From positions 868,001-932,000 of the forward strand of contig NW_024881518.1 of the NCBI RefSeq assembly GCF_019059575.1: a DNA stretch of 64,000 bases, in the 5' to 3' direction. Position 1 is the stretch's first letter. Each line of letters begins with the position of its first letter. The notes under the pieces are model-generated. The model did no database searches. It was not told the origin of the DNA and saw only the letters and a list, made by a program, of their open reading frames with translations. Below, piece after piece: positions 10,551 to 22,690 of the stretch. The translations under genes were made by a program, and so were the position numbers. The DNA is from Amphibalanus amphitrite. Its lineage: Eukaryota > Arthropoda > Thecostraca > Balanomorpha > Balanidae.

Positions 10551-11162
10551 GGCCTGCAGGCTACGGGAAATGTTGCCCAGCCGGCCGGCCCTACTCCTCC
10601 CTTCAGCGATCTAACACCGAGGGTTCACTCTGGCACTGACGTCCGACACTGGTTGTCGCAGCAGACCGACTGATGTGAAACACGCGCGGACTGCTCTCTA
10701 CGTCCCGTCTGTTTACATATTCGACCTCCGCCCCTCCCCCCATCCTCGTTATATTTATGTAAACACATTGGTCTGCCAGGACCCACGTAAGTCAACACAT
10801 CGCAGCTGAGGCACGGCAGGCACAGGGGGTCTTAGTACAGAATAGATAATATTCCTAAAATTGGTACGGGGACCCGCAGTTGCTACTGTACACGAACCCC
10901 AACTCTAGCCGTCTGTCCTGTCCAGTAACAACCGATAACATTGATATCGACTGCCGGTCCCTGTACCTACAAGAGCAGCTGAGGTTTTCTGTGCGTGCCC
11001 TCTGACATTGTACCCTGTGAGGGTGTTGGGACAATTTACTCAGGGTCGCTGTACAGTAGCAACTGCGGGTCCCCGTACCTGCATAAAGCAACTTTGTGTA
11101 GGTGTGTGTACCGATGCCATGCCAAAACCAATAAGCTGTTTGAGTTTTTAAACTTATTGGTA
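10551..11162. promoter_or_regulatory. Upstream region of the zinc-finger gene
   Basis: Sequence 5' of the minus-strand zinc-finger gene, GC-rich near the gene and AT-richer outward. No clear TATA box or exon seen. It ends at the TA duplication of the outer MITE. Confidence 0.35.
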
Positions 11163-11349
11163 CACACAAAAAATATTAACACCGTTAGCGGTGTAATTGC
11201 ACAGTACATATCTGAGCACTTGAGGAAAGTTAATTTAGTCCCTTCCCCGCTTAAATTACTCGCGCTTCTAAATGAACACCAGGAAGAAGGTAATAGAACA
11301 CTGTTAGGAGGGTTGGGTGTTTTACTACATGTACTACATGTACTACATG
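11163..11349 (+). mobile_element. Left arm of outer foldback MITE
   Basis: Starts after TA at 11161-11162 with CACACAAAAAATATTAACAC and ends in TACATG repeats. Its near-perfect inverted counterpart is 31839-32049, which ends GTGTG followed by TA. The two arms look like one palindromic MITE split at its centre by mariner-A. Confidence 0.75.
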
Positions 11350-11351
11350 TA

Positions 11352-11808
11352 CAGGGTGTCCCATAAGTTCGTTCGCACCTTATATTTGCATGTAAAGCAG
11401 AGTACATTGCGTGTTGATATGTTTATAATCCCTCAATGTGCTCCCCATTTCATAGGCAAACACATGAATACATGCTGCGACATGCCAACCGGCATGTTTG
11501 GCAGCATAGCAGGCTTGAAGTTAGCCCAGACTGACTTGGCATGGGCCGTGAGCTCCTCAATGCTGGAACACCGCTTCGCTTCGACGAGCCTCGATTTCAA
11601 TATTCCCAACACATTTTTATGAAATTTGGATCCGATGAGTTGCCTGGGATGTGAACTTGCCACAGACGCCTATCACAGTCTCCTGGCACTGCTTCTAAGC
11701 TTTGCTTGACCTGTGCACTGATGCACTGTCTTGCTTGAAGATGGGCCTACGACCTCCCGGATGCCATTTTCTCCTAAAAAAATGTGGTCATACTTGCGGT
11801 TCGAGTTA
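11352..11808 (-). mobile_element. Mariner-A, 3' part of transposase plus TIR
   Basis: The TIR CAGGGTGTCCCATAAGTTC starts at 11352, next to a TA. On the minus strand a broken transposase C-terminal half is readable. It has an IFKQDSAPVH motif (around 11710-11725), the usual surroundings of the second catalytic Asp. About 32 codons later comes a GNSSDPN...NVLGILKSRL stretch matching the SPDLNP-type third-Asp region, then SSIEEL...WGAH. Frameshifts and stops are present, so it is a pseudogene. The 5' half is at 30937-31836; together they make about 1.36 kb, a normal mariner size. Confidence 0.7.
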
Positions 11809-12462
11809 AGGCCGGAACACAGCACACGCTTGCAAATCGCGTCGAACTCGCGTCAAGCGCGGAAATCGCTTCGTCCGCTGTGTTTTCACTTGCAGTTCAG
11901 CTCACAACCCGCGTCGAAAACGCGTCCCGCTTGGAAAACGCTTTGCGCTCCCAAATCGCGGCTGAAACGCGTTGATTATTGATTGCACTTGACCTTTGCA
12001 CGTGACATCTTAGCATACCAATGCGTCTGCTTCATGACAAAATTTTATGCGGCGTTCTTTCGATGGAAACTTTTTAGCTTTGGTATTTTAAATGACCTTC
12101 TCCTCGATCATTGATTAAAATCAGCACAGGTTAAAAGTTACTTTCTTTTGTAGGAAATCCCTTAAAAACAGCTGATGCCTTGCCACACAGGTAGTTCATC
12201 ATGCCACATTGGAACTTAACTATAATTTGTTCAGTCAATTTTAGTATTTTAGTCAGTTTTTGTTTGCCACGTATCATGGTCACAATCGGTTGTTCAGAAG
12301 TTTTTTTTTCAAACGAATACAACACCGCTCTTGCAAATCTAACAACTGCTATCGTTCAATCTAATCGAGCAATTCATTCAACCTAATAATCCAACGATTA
12401 CCATCCGTTAGTAAACTACATGTTTCTCCTTTTGCGTTATGCAAATCACAGGATATGCTTAA

Positions 12463-14514
12463 CCCTCGCCCGCACATGTCATTTTCCTATCCTAGAACGC
12501 ACATGGAGGGGGGGGGGGTGCCATCCTCCCGCGCCATTTCGTTCCTGTTGGAGATAGAGCTTCGTGGTAGGGACCAAAAAGATTCTTTGGGAAGAGACAA
12601 ATCCATGATACCCAGTTTTACCTTCTCAGGTCAGTCATTGACCTTCCAGGTCAGGTCAAACTAAAAAATGTTGCTGTTTTGGGTCACCGTTGGATATCAA
12701 GTGCGCTGCTCATCATATAGGTACCGATGACGATGCCGTTTTGTGGTGCCAAGCCAGTTAGAACCTCTTTGTCACACTATCCGACCAGGGTTTTGCTGCT
12801 GAGGTCCTTTCAGGTCAAGTTAGGTCAAGGTCAATGATATGTGTTTGCATGTCTGTGAGTGTACAGGGTGGGGCAGCATAATCGGGAATGCTTTTTGGGC
12901 TCTGGTCATGAGTAGGCATGGCATTATTTTGATAAATTATATCATGGCAATGAAACGCCCAAAAGTTGTGCATCATCTGACAGGACTACATCCATGAGCA
13001 TGCAACTTCCTGGAAAAGAGCAGCAAAATAGTTCGACGGTGCTCCAAGTGCTTTGCGCGCGCCCATAGACACTAATGTTAAACGAGTAAAACAAGAACAT
13101 TTTGTTTAAAACAATGCCATTCCACGTAAAGGTTGCTGGACAGGTCAACGTGTTATCACGGACGATAAGGATTGTGTGGGGATACTTAGGACAAAAAGTT
13201 AACGTAATCGTCGTAAAATAACTCTTAGCAGAGGACATACAAGATGACTCACTTGAATATAAGGAAGAAGCTCTTGAGCATATAAAAAGAAACAATGTTC
13301 AAAACTTCAGCGACCAAAAATCTTATCACCGACTGGAATACGATAAAAAAGAATGGCATGCCATATGGGGGATTGTATCGAGAATATTGCAGCGGTCATG
13401 CAAAGTAAACATCCTGTTGAGGTGATGGACCTATGGGTGGTCTTCAAGGGAGGTGCACGAGGTGCACCCTACTTCATCGAGCCCGGATAAAACGAGCACC
13501 TCTGGTAAATACATCCACACTCTGGCAGACACACGTGGAGTCGTCGGAAGAGAGGATCACTGACGGTCCAGATCACGTCTTACGAGGACTCTGTCCGTGC
13601 TGGTACTGCAGTGAGGACGACATGTTATTGTGTAGGGCACCTCCACCTGAGATGAACCAAAAACTTCTGGTCCTTCAACTCCGCCGATTTAAATCCGACC
13701 AAATTCTTTATATGGAGCGTTTTTTGGTAGAAGTTTAATGAACAACTTATCATCAGTAAAAACGGTCTTCAGTGCAAGGTACGAAGCTGATGGGCGATCA
13801 TGGACAAGCAGGAGGTTGCACGTGCATGCGCGTGCTTTTGGACCCGCCTTGAGAAGGTCATCGACGCGAAGGGCGGTCAAATAGGATGAGGGATAGGTAA
13901 AAGGTGACCGATTGATGGGATGTTGTTAAAATAGTGCTTGGAGCTATATTTTTAAATTAATGACCAAATAATCCCGTTTGATATTTATTCCCGATTATGC
14001 TGCCCCACCCTGTATGTGTGTATAATGATGTGTGCACCGATTGTTTATGTGTCCATATTAAATGAGATCATTAAATGAGAAGGTTTTACCAAAAATACAG
14101 TCAAAGAAACTTCACGAAAAGTAAATTCAGCTTGCCTATATCGCAATGATTTGGTTGACCTTGACCCTGACCTTGACATATGTACATCGTCGAACAACAT
14201 GTTCCATGATAGGTGGAAGGTAAGACTGGCGAAACAGGTCAAAATCAAGGTGTCAAAAGCTCACAAGACCCATAGCCAACGCAACATATTAAGTATTTGT
14301 CATTTGGGTTATGACATGACCTGAAGAACAAGGTCAGTATCTCCTAAACCAAAAACCACAGGAACTTAAAATTTTCAGTGGACATCAAGAAAGGATAGAG
14401 GAGCAGCTATACGAAATCAGGCTTTTAGCTCTAAAAATGTTGAGTGCAGAGCAGAAAAACTACCTGGGGGGAGGGTGGCAACCACCTCCCCCCCCCCCCA
14501 TGTGCGGGCGAGGG
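12463..14514. mobile_element. PiggyBac-type MITE (CCCTCGCCCGCACATG family), split by mariner-B
   Basis: TIRs CCCTCGCCCGCACATG lie at both ends, each flanked by TTAA (12459-12462 and 14515-14518), with G-rich/C-rich tracts just inside. TTAA duplication and a CCC start match piggyBac-like elements. Without the internal mariner it is about 0.9 kb. It encodes no transposase. Confidence 0.75.
12864..14012 (+). mobile_element. Mariner-B, degenerate
   Basis: TIRs CAGGGTGGGGCAGCATAATC at both ends and TA on each side (12862-12863, 14013-14014) define a 1149 bp element. On the + strand near 13670-13720 a frame-disrupted stretch resembles the DLNP...LW region of mariner transposases. No intact ORF remains. 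It sits inside the MITE 12463-14514. Confidence 0.75.
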
Positions 14515-14518
14515 TTAA

Positions 14519-15004
14519 CCATGACAATGCAGTCTTGTTTAACTTTCGAGTAAACCTGTTGCTCATGATATTTTCATTATTTTGTCAAATATGGAGAACA
14601 GCCTATAAATTTACAAACGCAAAGTGTTTAAATGCCTACAGAATAAAAAATTAAGTGGGAGATTCAACAACAGGATTGAATTGTAGCTAAATCACGGCAT
14701 AATTTGGAAGTTGGATGAAATTCCTCTCGGTTTTCTACGAAACCACTTAGCCCTCGCCCGCACATGGCGGGTGGTTACTAGGGTGGTCCATTTTGCAAAA
14801 GTTTCTAGGATCTTTCGGGCCGGGTCGGAATTCTTGTCGATACCATGACACAAGGTTGTGTGCAAAATTTTATTCCGATCGGATAAATTTATCCCGTCCC
14901 GCAAAGCGACCAAAGTTTTCCCTATGTTAACAATAACGGGATGAGCGATAATACGAATTCTCCCACTCGGTCCACATTTTTCGCTCAATACGCACTGACA
15001 GTCA
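14519..15004. repeat. Solo piggyBac-type end and flanking sequence
   Basis: TTAGCCCTCGCCCGCACATG at about 14748 matches the TIR of the MITE at 12463 with one base changed in the TTAA. No partner end is close by. The rest shows nothing recognisable. Confidence 0.45.
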
Positions 15005-15430
15005 CTGGCGGATCCAGGGCTTCAGCGCGGGGGGGGGGCATACCAGGTCACGGAGCCAAACCTAAGGTACCCAAAATCCTGTTTTCTCATCGGATTTAGG
15101 CCACTTATTTTTCGTCATAGCCCTGATACGATAGTTTTTTTTTTTCTTAAAAAAGAAAAACAAAAATGGTAGGCCACCTGACCCCATTGGCGGATCCAGG
15201 AGGAGGGGCTTTGGGACAAATACCCCGGCAGCGCCAGAAATCGACGGAAATTTACGTTTTTGTTTCAGGAATAAGACGAAAACTTACTTTTTATTACAAA
15301 AAGTTTGCTTTAAAGTGCACGGCATCGCATAAGGGAATACAAATTCGATCATTTTTTTTTTTTGGATTTCGGAGACTTTTTGAGTCTATGCATTTCCCGC
15401 AGCGTCGCCTTTCTGGATCCGCAGTGCCTG
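15005..15430. mobile_element. hAT-like fragment (CACTGGCGGATCCAGG ends)
   Basis: Starts CACTGGCGGATCCAGGG; a second TTGGCGGATCCAGG lies at about 15188 and an inverted CTGGATCCGCAGTG at about 15413-15426. A related copy starts at about 22498 and continues into the minisatellite block there, so this is probably the left edge of duplication copy A. Confidence 0.45.
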
Positions 15431-18196
15431 ACCCATGTTTTTGTATTAGTTTGTTGCCCCCTCACATTGCCCTACTAGACGATTTAAAAAAAAATCGAAA
15501 ATACAAGCCTCCAGCCTCAGTGCTACCTAGCACAAAATTTTGCGCTGAACCTGAGTCTTTTTCTAGCATTTGGCATAAGTCGAGTCAGGTCTGGTCAGGT
15601 CAACCAGTAAGTGTTACGCCAGCTATAGCCAAAGTAGGTGTTAACCACCAGTGGCAGCTTCATAGTTCGTAACATGTTGTGTTGCATTGGCACCAAAATT
15701 ACTTCTCAAATGTTCAAATAGGTTCTAGATTCGACAACTTGAGATCATCTCCAAAAAGTGACCCAAAGTAATCTAAAGTCAATGCCCTAAGGTACAGGTA
15801 AGGTCTCAACAAACAGGTTAGGTACAGGGAAAGGGTTATGAGTGGCAGGGCCATGATATTTTTAGGAAATGTGTAGAATTTATTATCTCGAAATTACTTA
15901 AAGTTTCGCCCCTATGGACCACTTATTACCCGAATTATTTGCCAAAAACGAGGGGTGGGTCTATCCGACCCCCTAATAAGTGCGACGGTTAATCTCTCCC
16001 AAACACCGGAAACAAACAGCTTCTCTCCAATAGCTCCGATCCAATAGCTCTGCGATATTCTTATTTGACCGAAACAAAGTTTCCTCTAAAACAATGAACA
16101 CGCTTACCCGAAAGAATAATCACACCTCTCCGTGTTGAGCGTTTGATTGATTGAGGGGACGACCCACCGAAACGCTTCCTTCTCAAAGGGATGAACTTTG
16201 TCCCTTTGGGGTGTCAGTCGGTGTTCGATTACACTTACACTATGCAACAAAAAATGAAACATTTTCTGTTCCTGGAAAGCGACCGAATTTTTCTTATTCA
16301 TTGGGTCCTATTATAACCGAAATGGGCATTAGTTTTGATCTGAAAATGCTTTTCCGGTTTTCAGAGACGAATTTCGATTTTTGGCCCCGAAATTCGGTTT
16401 TTGGCCCACCGTGTCCGATGTAATTGAGTAATCGACTCGCGGTAACTTTCATCGCCTTTCCTATGCCACAAGCTTTCGAATGATATCTGGTTTTGCATAT
16501 TTGCGTGCAAAAATAACGTCATAAATCTATGTTAAAGTAAGAAAATGTTGAAATTTTGTAAAAATTTGACATTTTTTTTCGATTTCATTTCAAAATAGAG
16601 GAAAAACTAAAGGCCCCATCCACATTTGTTCACACTCGAGTGAACAGAACACTTCCTCTCATTGGAGCAAAGATGAATTACTTCAGTTCCGATTCACACT
16701 TCCGACATTCACTCTCCACCGAATGCCCAACTTAGCTACGATCGGTGGCTGGGATAAGTCCTATGCATTTCACTAAAACCTCTGCATGCATGCGTGAATG
16801 GAGGTTTTAGCAGGGTGATCCGATTAAATGGAGCGTTTTTCACCTTTTTCTGGGTAATGATCACGAGCGTCGAGCGTCTACACAGGGGCCCTCTGCAGTG
16901 CGTCGGCAATCGCAGCCACTATATACTATAATTCCACCAGTCGTTTTTGTCATGAAATTTCAAAATTTCGAATTTTTCTGTAAAAAATTACATGTCATAG
17001 CTAGAAGAAAACCTTTGTCACCATCGGATTCCTCGCACCATTGCGCGTCGAATGATCTGTAAACGAGTGAGTAAAGACTGGGGAAAAGCAAGTTTTAACA
17101 CAAAAATTGATTTTGCCCCCCCAACCGAAAATCTCTGGCGACGCCTATGCCTAGCCCCCTTGGTGACGTCACAGGGTCGATTTTTCTAGACCGCTGCACG
17201 GCAAACTTCAGCGTCACAGACGCAAACTTCGAATAGCTGCTAAAAATAGAGTTTTAGAGATAAAGACAAATTCCGAGCACGGTTGTGTAGCGTTTGACCT
17301 AGGAAAAAAAATAGAAAAATAGTTTTGGTGACCTGAGGTCAGAGGTCAGGTCAACGACCCCGAAATGTGGTTTTAGTTTTTCGCAAATAACTTCGACAAA
17401 AATGGTCCTAAAGCTACGGCAGTGGTACCATCGCATTCGTCTTGTCAAGCCGCGTCGAATGATATATATTTTGTTTGGAAAAGGTCAGGTTTTATGTTGA
17501 CCTAATGTGACCCCGAATGACCTTTGGTTGACCTTGACACATGAAAGGTCGCCTATGATGTATTTGTACCCGCTGATCACGAATATGGCATCTATTTTCC
17601 CGTGAGCCTTCATTTAGAGCTTCCAGATGGCAAAATTGTCTTATTTATTATTACTAACTTGAATCAGTGAAATAGCCTCTAGCAAGGATACTCTTCTGTG
17701 ACCTTGACCATTGAGCAGCCTTGTATCGTAAGATGAACCACAAACAGGGACCTGATAAGCCTCAAAACATTTCAAAACATCTTGGAAGTTAGTACGCAAG
17801 ATGTATGAAAAAGTGCAAAGTTTGAGGTCAGTTTTGAGCGTGACCTTGACCGTGACCTTTGATTTTGAGTCCAGTTTCGGAATCTTCAGATTCTCTTCTT
17901 TCGTTTCACACCCAATTTTGCCGGTTTGATGCATCCTGCCGTCCTCTAGAACGCTTACTTTGAGATCACTACACATGTGCCGGTTTTTGCCTTTGACCTT
18001 GACCTCTGACCTTGATAATTGACCTGAGGTCAAAATTTTGGGTGCTTTAGAATCGTCTCGTAGGGACCTTTCGTTTGGTATCTTTTTTGTTTCCGTTACT
18101 CCCTTATTTACGGAGTTAGACAGGGGGGGGGGGGGCGAAAAACGCCCCTCCCCGGCTGCGGTGGTTGGGATTACCCCCCGGGCCCGGCCGGGTTAA
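15431..18196. repeat. Decayed repeats and the right end of a piggyBac-type MITE
   Basis: 15590-15850 is related to the body of the MITE at 27221-27819. From 16430 on the sequence is AT-rich with many GACCT/AGGTC words. The right end (about 18121-18192) is a G-run/GAAAAAC/C-run palindrome then GGGCCCGGCCGGG and TTAA (18193-18196). The left end was not identified. Block B of the minisatellite continues through the corresponding site uninterrupted (about 22781). Confidence 0.5.
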
Positions 18197-20545
18197 GAGG
18201 TACTGGCGTGGCACCCTCAAAGGTATCGGTGTGTGTCCATCAGAGGCACTGTGCAGGAACCACAAAGGAGCCGGTGTGGACCCTCAGAGGTGCTGGTGTG
18301 AGGCCCTCACATGGACGCCGTTGTGGTGATCTTCTAGACACTGGTGTGGCCCTGAGCCCACACCCGTCACAGATGACTGTGTGTGGGGCCCCTGGAGTTG
18401 TTGTTGCGACTGCTTGATATTAATAACCCAGTAGGGCCTCTCAGAGACCGGCAAAGGGCCCTCAGAGGCCGTTAACCCGCGCATGACTGGGGTATTTTCC
18501 ATAACGCGAGTGACTGCAGGGGGGCTCTCCAGAGCCCCCCTGGAGAGCCCCCCCCCCTCCTATCTCCGAAACTACTGTGCCGATCGTCAAAATTCAAACG
18601 GCGTCTGATAGCCCTGGAAAAACTGTCGAGCGAAACCTATTTTCATTGACCTCGAGGTCACCGATGACGTCACAGGTCAGGTCAAAGTAAAAATTATCGA
18701 CATTTTTGTTAGTTCACAATTTAGGCTCTGACCGCCGGACCGCCGGTCTGATCAGGCTCATTTTTGTTTTACGCACTCCTTGTCGGATGCCTTAGATACC
18801 CTGAGGGTACCGAACTTTTACTTCGAATTTTTAAGGTCAAGGCCAGGTCATCCTAGGTAACGAAAATTATATATCATGTATCGGTCACGTGACGCATGTT
18901 TTATGGTCCATTTTACTCGTAGATTTCGAAAATAGTGTCGTCTGTGTCATTTGAGGTCATTGTCAGCTGAATTTGCCGGAGGTCAGGTCACTTTCAGGTC
19001 AGAAAAGGTCAAATTTTGAAAATGAAATTTTTCAACAAAAAAGGTACCTATCAGAAGCAGTTTGAGCTCCGGAACACGATGGTGCCATTTATATTGCTGT
19101 TCGACGTCAAAATTGTAGTGAAAAATTGTAAAATTTTGACAATAATGCGAATAACTTGGCTATTTTTGAAGATATTGAGCCAAAACTTGCAAATGTAGTT
19201 CATCAGTGTGTTTTCTATCACATATATTCCGGTTTTTGCGAAAAGTCAAAAACTATCTGAAAAAAAAATCAAAAAATATATTTTTGTAATTGTCAATAAA
19301 TATTTTCAAACTTTTCAAAATTTCGAAAATTCGAGATGGCAGTTCGATAGCTACGTGTGTTTGTAGTCCACTCATGCAAAGTAAATCGATCTAGCTTTAA
19401 AACTGAGCTCTTGAGAGCGTTTGCCGTATTTCAGTATTTTGCATGAAAATCGGCCGACATGACGTCACTCTAACGTCATTTCAGGCTACACTATGGTAGC
19501 TAAAAAGTTGAAATTTTAAGACAAGGTGTCAAATTGATGCTTCTGAGGGTACCGCAAGTTTCGTGTTGATCCGTTAAGCGGTTTAGAAGATATTGCTGAA
19601 AAACATGAGGGGGGGCTCTGTAGAGCCCCCCCCCCCAGTCATGCGCGGGTTAACGGGAAATATGATGCCAACGAGTCTTCACAGGCCGACAAATGAGGGC
19701 CGGCACTATCTTCAGGAGCCCTGTGGAGCCCGTAGAGATCGGCATGGGCCTCTCAGACGCCGGTTGGGCCCTCGAGAGTCACCGGTGTAGGACCTACAGT
19801 TACCGGTGGGTGTCTGCCAGAGACACCGATGTGGGGCCCCAGAAGCGCCGGTGTGGGACTCTCAGAGTCGTCGATGTGGGGCCTAAATAGACACCGGTGT
19901 CTCAGAGTAGAGAGAGTAGGTGTAGGGCCCTCAGAGGTGTCTGTGTGGAGCCCTCACAGTCGCCGGTGGACTTTCATTTTTCAAAGGCACCGTTGTGTGG
20001 GTCCTCACTCCTCAGAGACACAGACATGGGGGCAAGGGGCCTTCGAGAGGCCAGCAAGGGATCGGTAGAGGCCTTCAGGAGCCCTGTGGGATCCTGGAGA
20101 CCGGCGTGGTACTCTCAGGCGTCGCTGGGAGCCCTCAGAGTCACCGGTGTGGGGCCCACAGAGTTGCAGGTAGGTAGCCGTCAGATGCGCTTGTGTAAGA
20201 CCTTCAGAGGCGCCATTGTGGGGCCCTCAGAGCCGCCGCCGATGTAGGGCCAAGAAACATTGTTGTTAGTCCCTCAGATTGGTGGTGTTGGGCTCTGAGA
20301 GGCGCCGGTGTGAGGCCCTCACAGGCGCCGTTATGGGCCCTCAGAGACACTGGTGTGAAGCCGTTCCATGCGGGTGTGGGTCAGGACCCTAATTAAAGCT
20401 GACGCTTAATAGGTCAGCAAGGGCACTCAGAGGCCAGCACAGGGCCCTCAGAAGCCGGAGTGGGGCCCTTATGGAGATATGTGATGTGTGGCGACTCAGG
20501 AGCCCGTGACTCCGTGAGGTGCTCTCACGAGTCCTGTGGGTCTTT
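18197..20545 (+). repeat. Degenerate minisatellite block A
   Basis: Runs of roughly 25-30 bp units of the type GGTGTGGGGCCCTCAGAGGC with much variation, 18197-18471 and 19654-20545. A 1174 bp MITE interrupts it at 18476-19649. Block B at about 22690-24170 is the same sequence without that insertion. Open frames in it are by-products of a GC-rich repeat. Confidence 0.75.
18476..19649. mobile_element. PiggyBac-type MITE (CCCGCGCATGACTGGGG family)
   Basis: TIRs CCCGCGCATGACTGGGG at both ends, TTAA on both sides (18472-18475, 19650-19653), and G-tract/CTCT/C-tract palindromes just inside each end. The body is non-coding and has GACCTCGAGGTCA and AGGTCAGGTCA words. The empty site is visible in block B at 23077-23081 (GTAAC). 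Confidence 0.85.
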
Positions 20546-21224
20546 CAGGCATCGGTAAAATCCTTTTTTAAAGGATTGCATTCCCAATCCATATTCCTAG
20601 TGCCGAAGTGGATTGCATTCCTACCCGCTATCCCCTTTTTTCACTTGGATTGTGATCAAATCCGCAATCCTTTTTTTGCAATCCTGTTGTATTATTATGT
20701 GCACTAGTGGATCTGGGGGAGGGATGGGGGCATAGGACCGTGCCTCCATCCCCAAATTACCCATTTCTTGTACCTAGTCTTGCGAGTGATTCCTATCTAA
20801 GGCACAGGCATTTTATGGGAAATATTTTTTGCCTCAAGCGCCCCCACATTTAAACTTCTACCCAACCAGTGTTTTATATTTCTAAAACTAGCCCTCAAAT
20901 AGGTAATTTTGCCCTTCCTATGTAGTTCATCAGCGTATATTATTTTGAGCGTTTAAATTAAAAGCAGTTTTGATGTAAAGCCCTTGATAGCAAATTACAT
21001 TAAGCCGATGAAGCCGATCTCATAATTTTCAATCGCAACAAACCATTTCAAAGCACTAATCAAACACAATCCGGATTGGATTGCAAAAATTGGAAGTATG
21101 ATGCAATCCAATCCGCAATCAAATCCTGTTTTTTTGGAATGGATTTCAAATCCAGGTGCAATCCACCAAAAAGGGATGCAATCGGGATTTTGCAATCCTG
21201 CAATCACAATCCTACCGATGCCTA
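20546..21224. mobile_element. hAT-like non-autonomous element
   Basis: Begins CAGGCATCGGTAAAATCC and ends ATCCTACCGATGCCTA. It is flanked by GGTCTTT on the left and GGTCTTA on the right, and the uninterrupted counterpart in block B reads GGTCTTATC (about 24164). The interior has many direct and inverted copies of GCAATCC. Size 679 bp, no coding sequence. Confidence 0.65.
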
Positions 21225-22690
21225 GGTCTTATCTTGCAGTCGAAATAAGGCGCGCTTGGACCCTGAGCGGCCAATTGGCACTGCAGGACTGGCACCTCTC
21301 GGGCCCATAGGGCACCATGCATCTAATGAGGCGGCACGCGCCCCTTGTGCCCCCCCCCCCCCACACCCGGTTATGCTGCGCTGGCCGCGGCCATACAGGT
21401 AAATCGTATTCTAACCGTCCCTATTCCCAAGCATAGGCGGCGGCCGATTCCTGGTTTGCGAAATATAACTGCCGTGGTTAGACAATACGGTCAGTAGGGG
21501 TGAAGCGGCATTGCTCCCCTGTGGTAAGAAGCAACATATTTCAAGACAAAATAAAGAGAAGGTCAACTAAATTGAGGTTACTAAAACGACTCTGATCACA
21601 GAGGTAGTTACTAGGAAGGCTTTCTAATCCATTTTTATTTAGTTCCTCGTTATAGGCGTAAGAAGTTAAAAGGGGGCATACTTGTCTAAGTCTGAATGGG
21701 GGGGGGGCATGCTTGTACTGAATGCCCTCCCCAGGCTCCTGTCCGGGGGGCATATGCCCCTAATGCCCCCTTGAATCCACCAGTGCCACCGGATGTTTTT
21801 TTTACATTGCAACTTATTTCATAACGTGAAGAGTGTCCTATCGTTCATAAAAACGTATATGAGATAGACTCGCAGCCGCCCACCCGATCAGCAGCGACTT
21901 TGAGATGGCGATCCGGACAGCACCGCCAGTGTTCTTGGAGTGTAGGCGATAGACACAGTTATATAAGCGCCAATATGGTCAGCTAGAAGCGAAGGGAGAC
22001 GTCCGACGACAATAGATATTGTCCAGTGCTTGGTCAGTCGGCAATGAAATGTTAAAATTGGATGAGCTAAATGACCAGAGAAAATGTCGCACTCGCATCG
22101 CGTCCAATAGCTGTGATGAAAAGGTTGCTGACAATAATGCTCAAAGAACCCTCAACAGCGATCAGTAAAAACAATCAATGGACCATGATGCAGTCACCAT
22201 CTACCTACCGAACCTCATTGACAAAATGTCCCATTTTATTGCAATGTGCCACAGCCTTATTATTACAATGTCGTCTGTTGTGTGCCTTTTTTCGCTGTAC
22301 TTTGTGAATGAGCGCGCAGCCCAACTCGGCGCTGTCGGGTCTGATCGATTGGCGGTGCCGGCGCGCGTGCGCCCGGCGCCCCGGCAGCGCCCCGAGCCGG
22401 CGCGGCGCAGACTCGCTGGCCGGCAGCTGACCCCGCTGACCTGACTGACAGCGGGATCAGTGGAAACAGCAGACGGCGACACGACTGAGGTCGGACTCAC
22501 TGGCGGATCCAGGGTTTCAGCGCGGGGGGCATACCAGGTCACGGAGCCAAACCTAGGGTACCCCCAAATACCCCCAAATCCATAGCCCTGACACGAGTTT
22601 TTTTCTATTAAAAAAAAAATGATAGGACACCTGACCCCCATTGGCAGATCCAGGAGGAGGAGGCTTTTGGGACAAATACCCCGGCAGCGC
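21225..22690. repeat. Right flank of block A and hAT-like fragments
   Basis: 21225-21620 is duplicated at 24165-24545 (CGAAATAAGGC, GGCGGCACGCGCC, a C run, ACAATACGGTCA). 21740-21795 ends GAATCCACCAGTG, an inverted CACTGG-type end; 22498-22680 holds the direct form. Nothing coding is recognised. Confidence 0.5.

Noticed and set aside
14692-14988. 98-codon minus-strand frame
   Set aside because: Lies in a repeat fragment and has no recognisable motif.
18197-20545. CRISPR-like array
   Set aside because: Units are degenerate and contiguous without unique spacers; a eukaryotic minisatellite.
22201-22641. 146-codon minus-strand frame in the repeat region
   Set aside because: Runs across unrelated repeat junctions; no domain.
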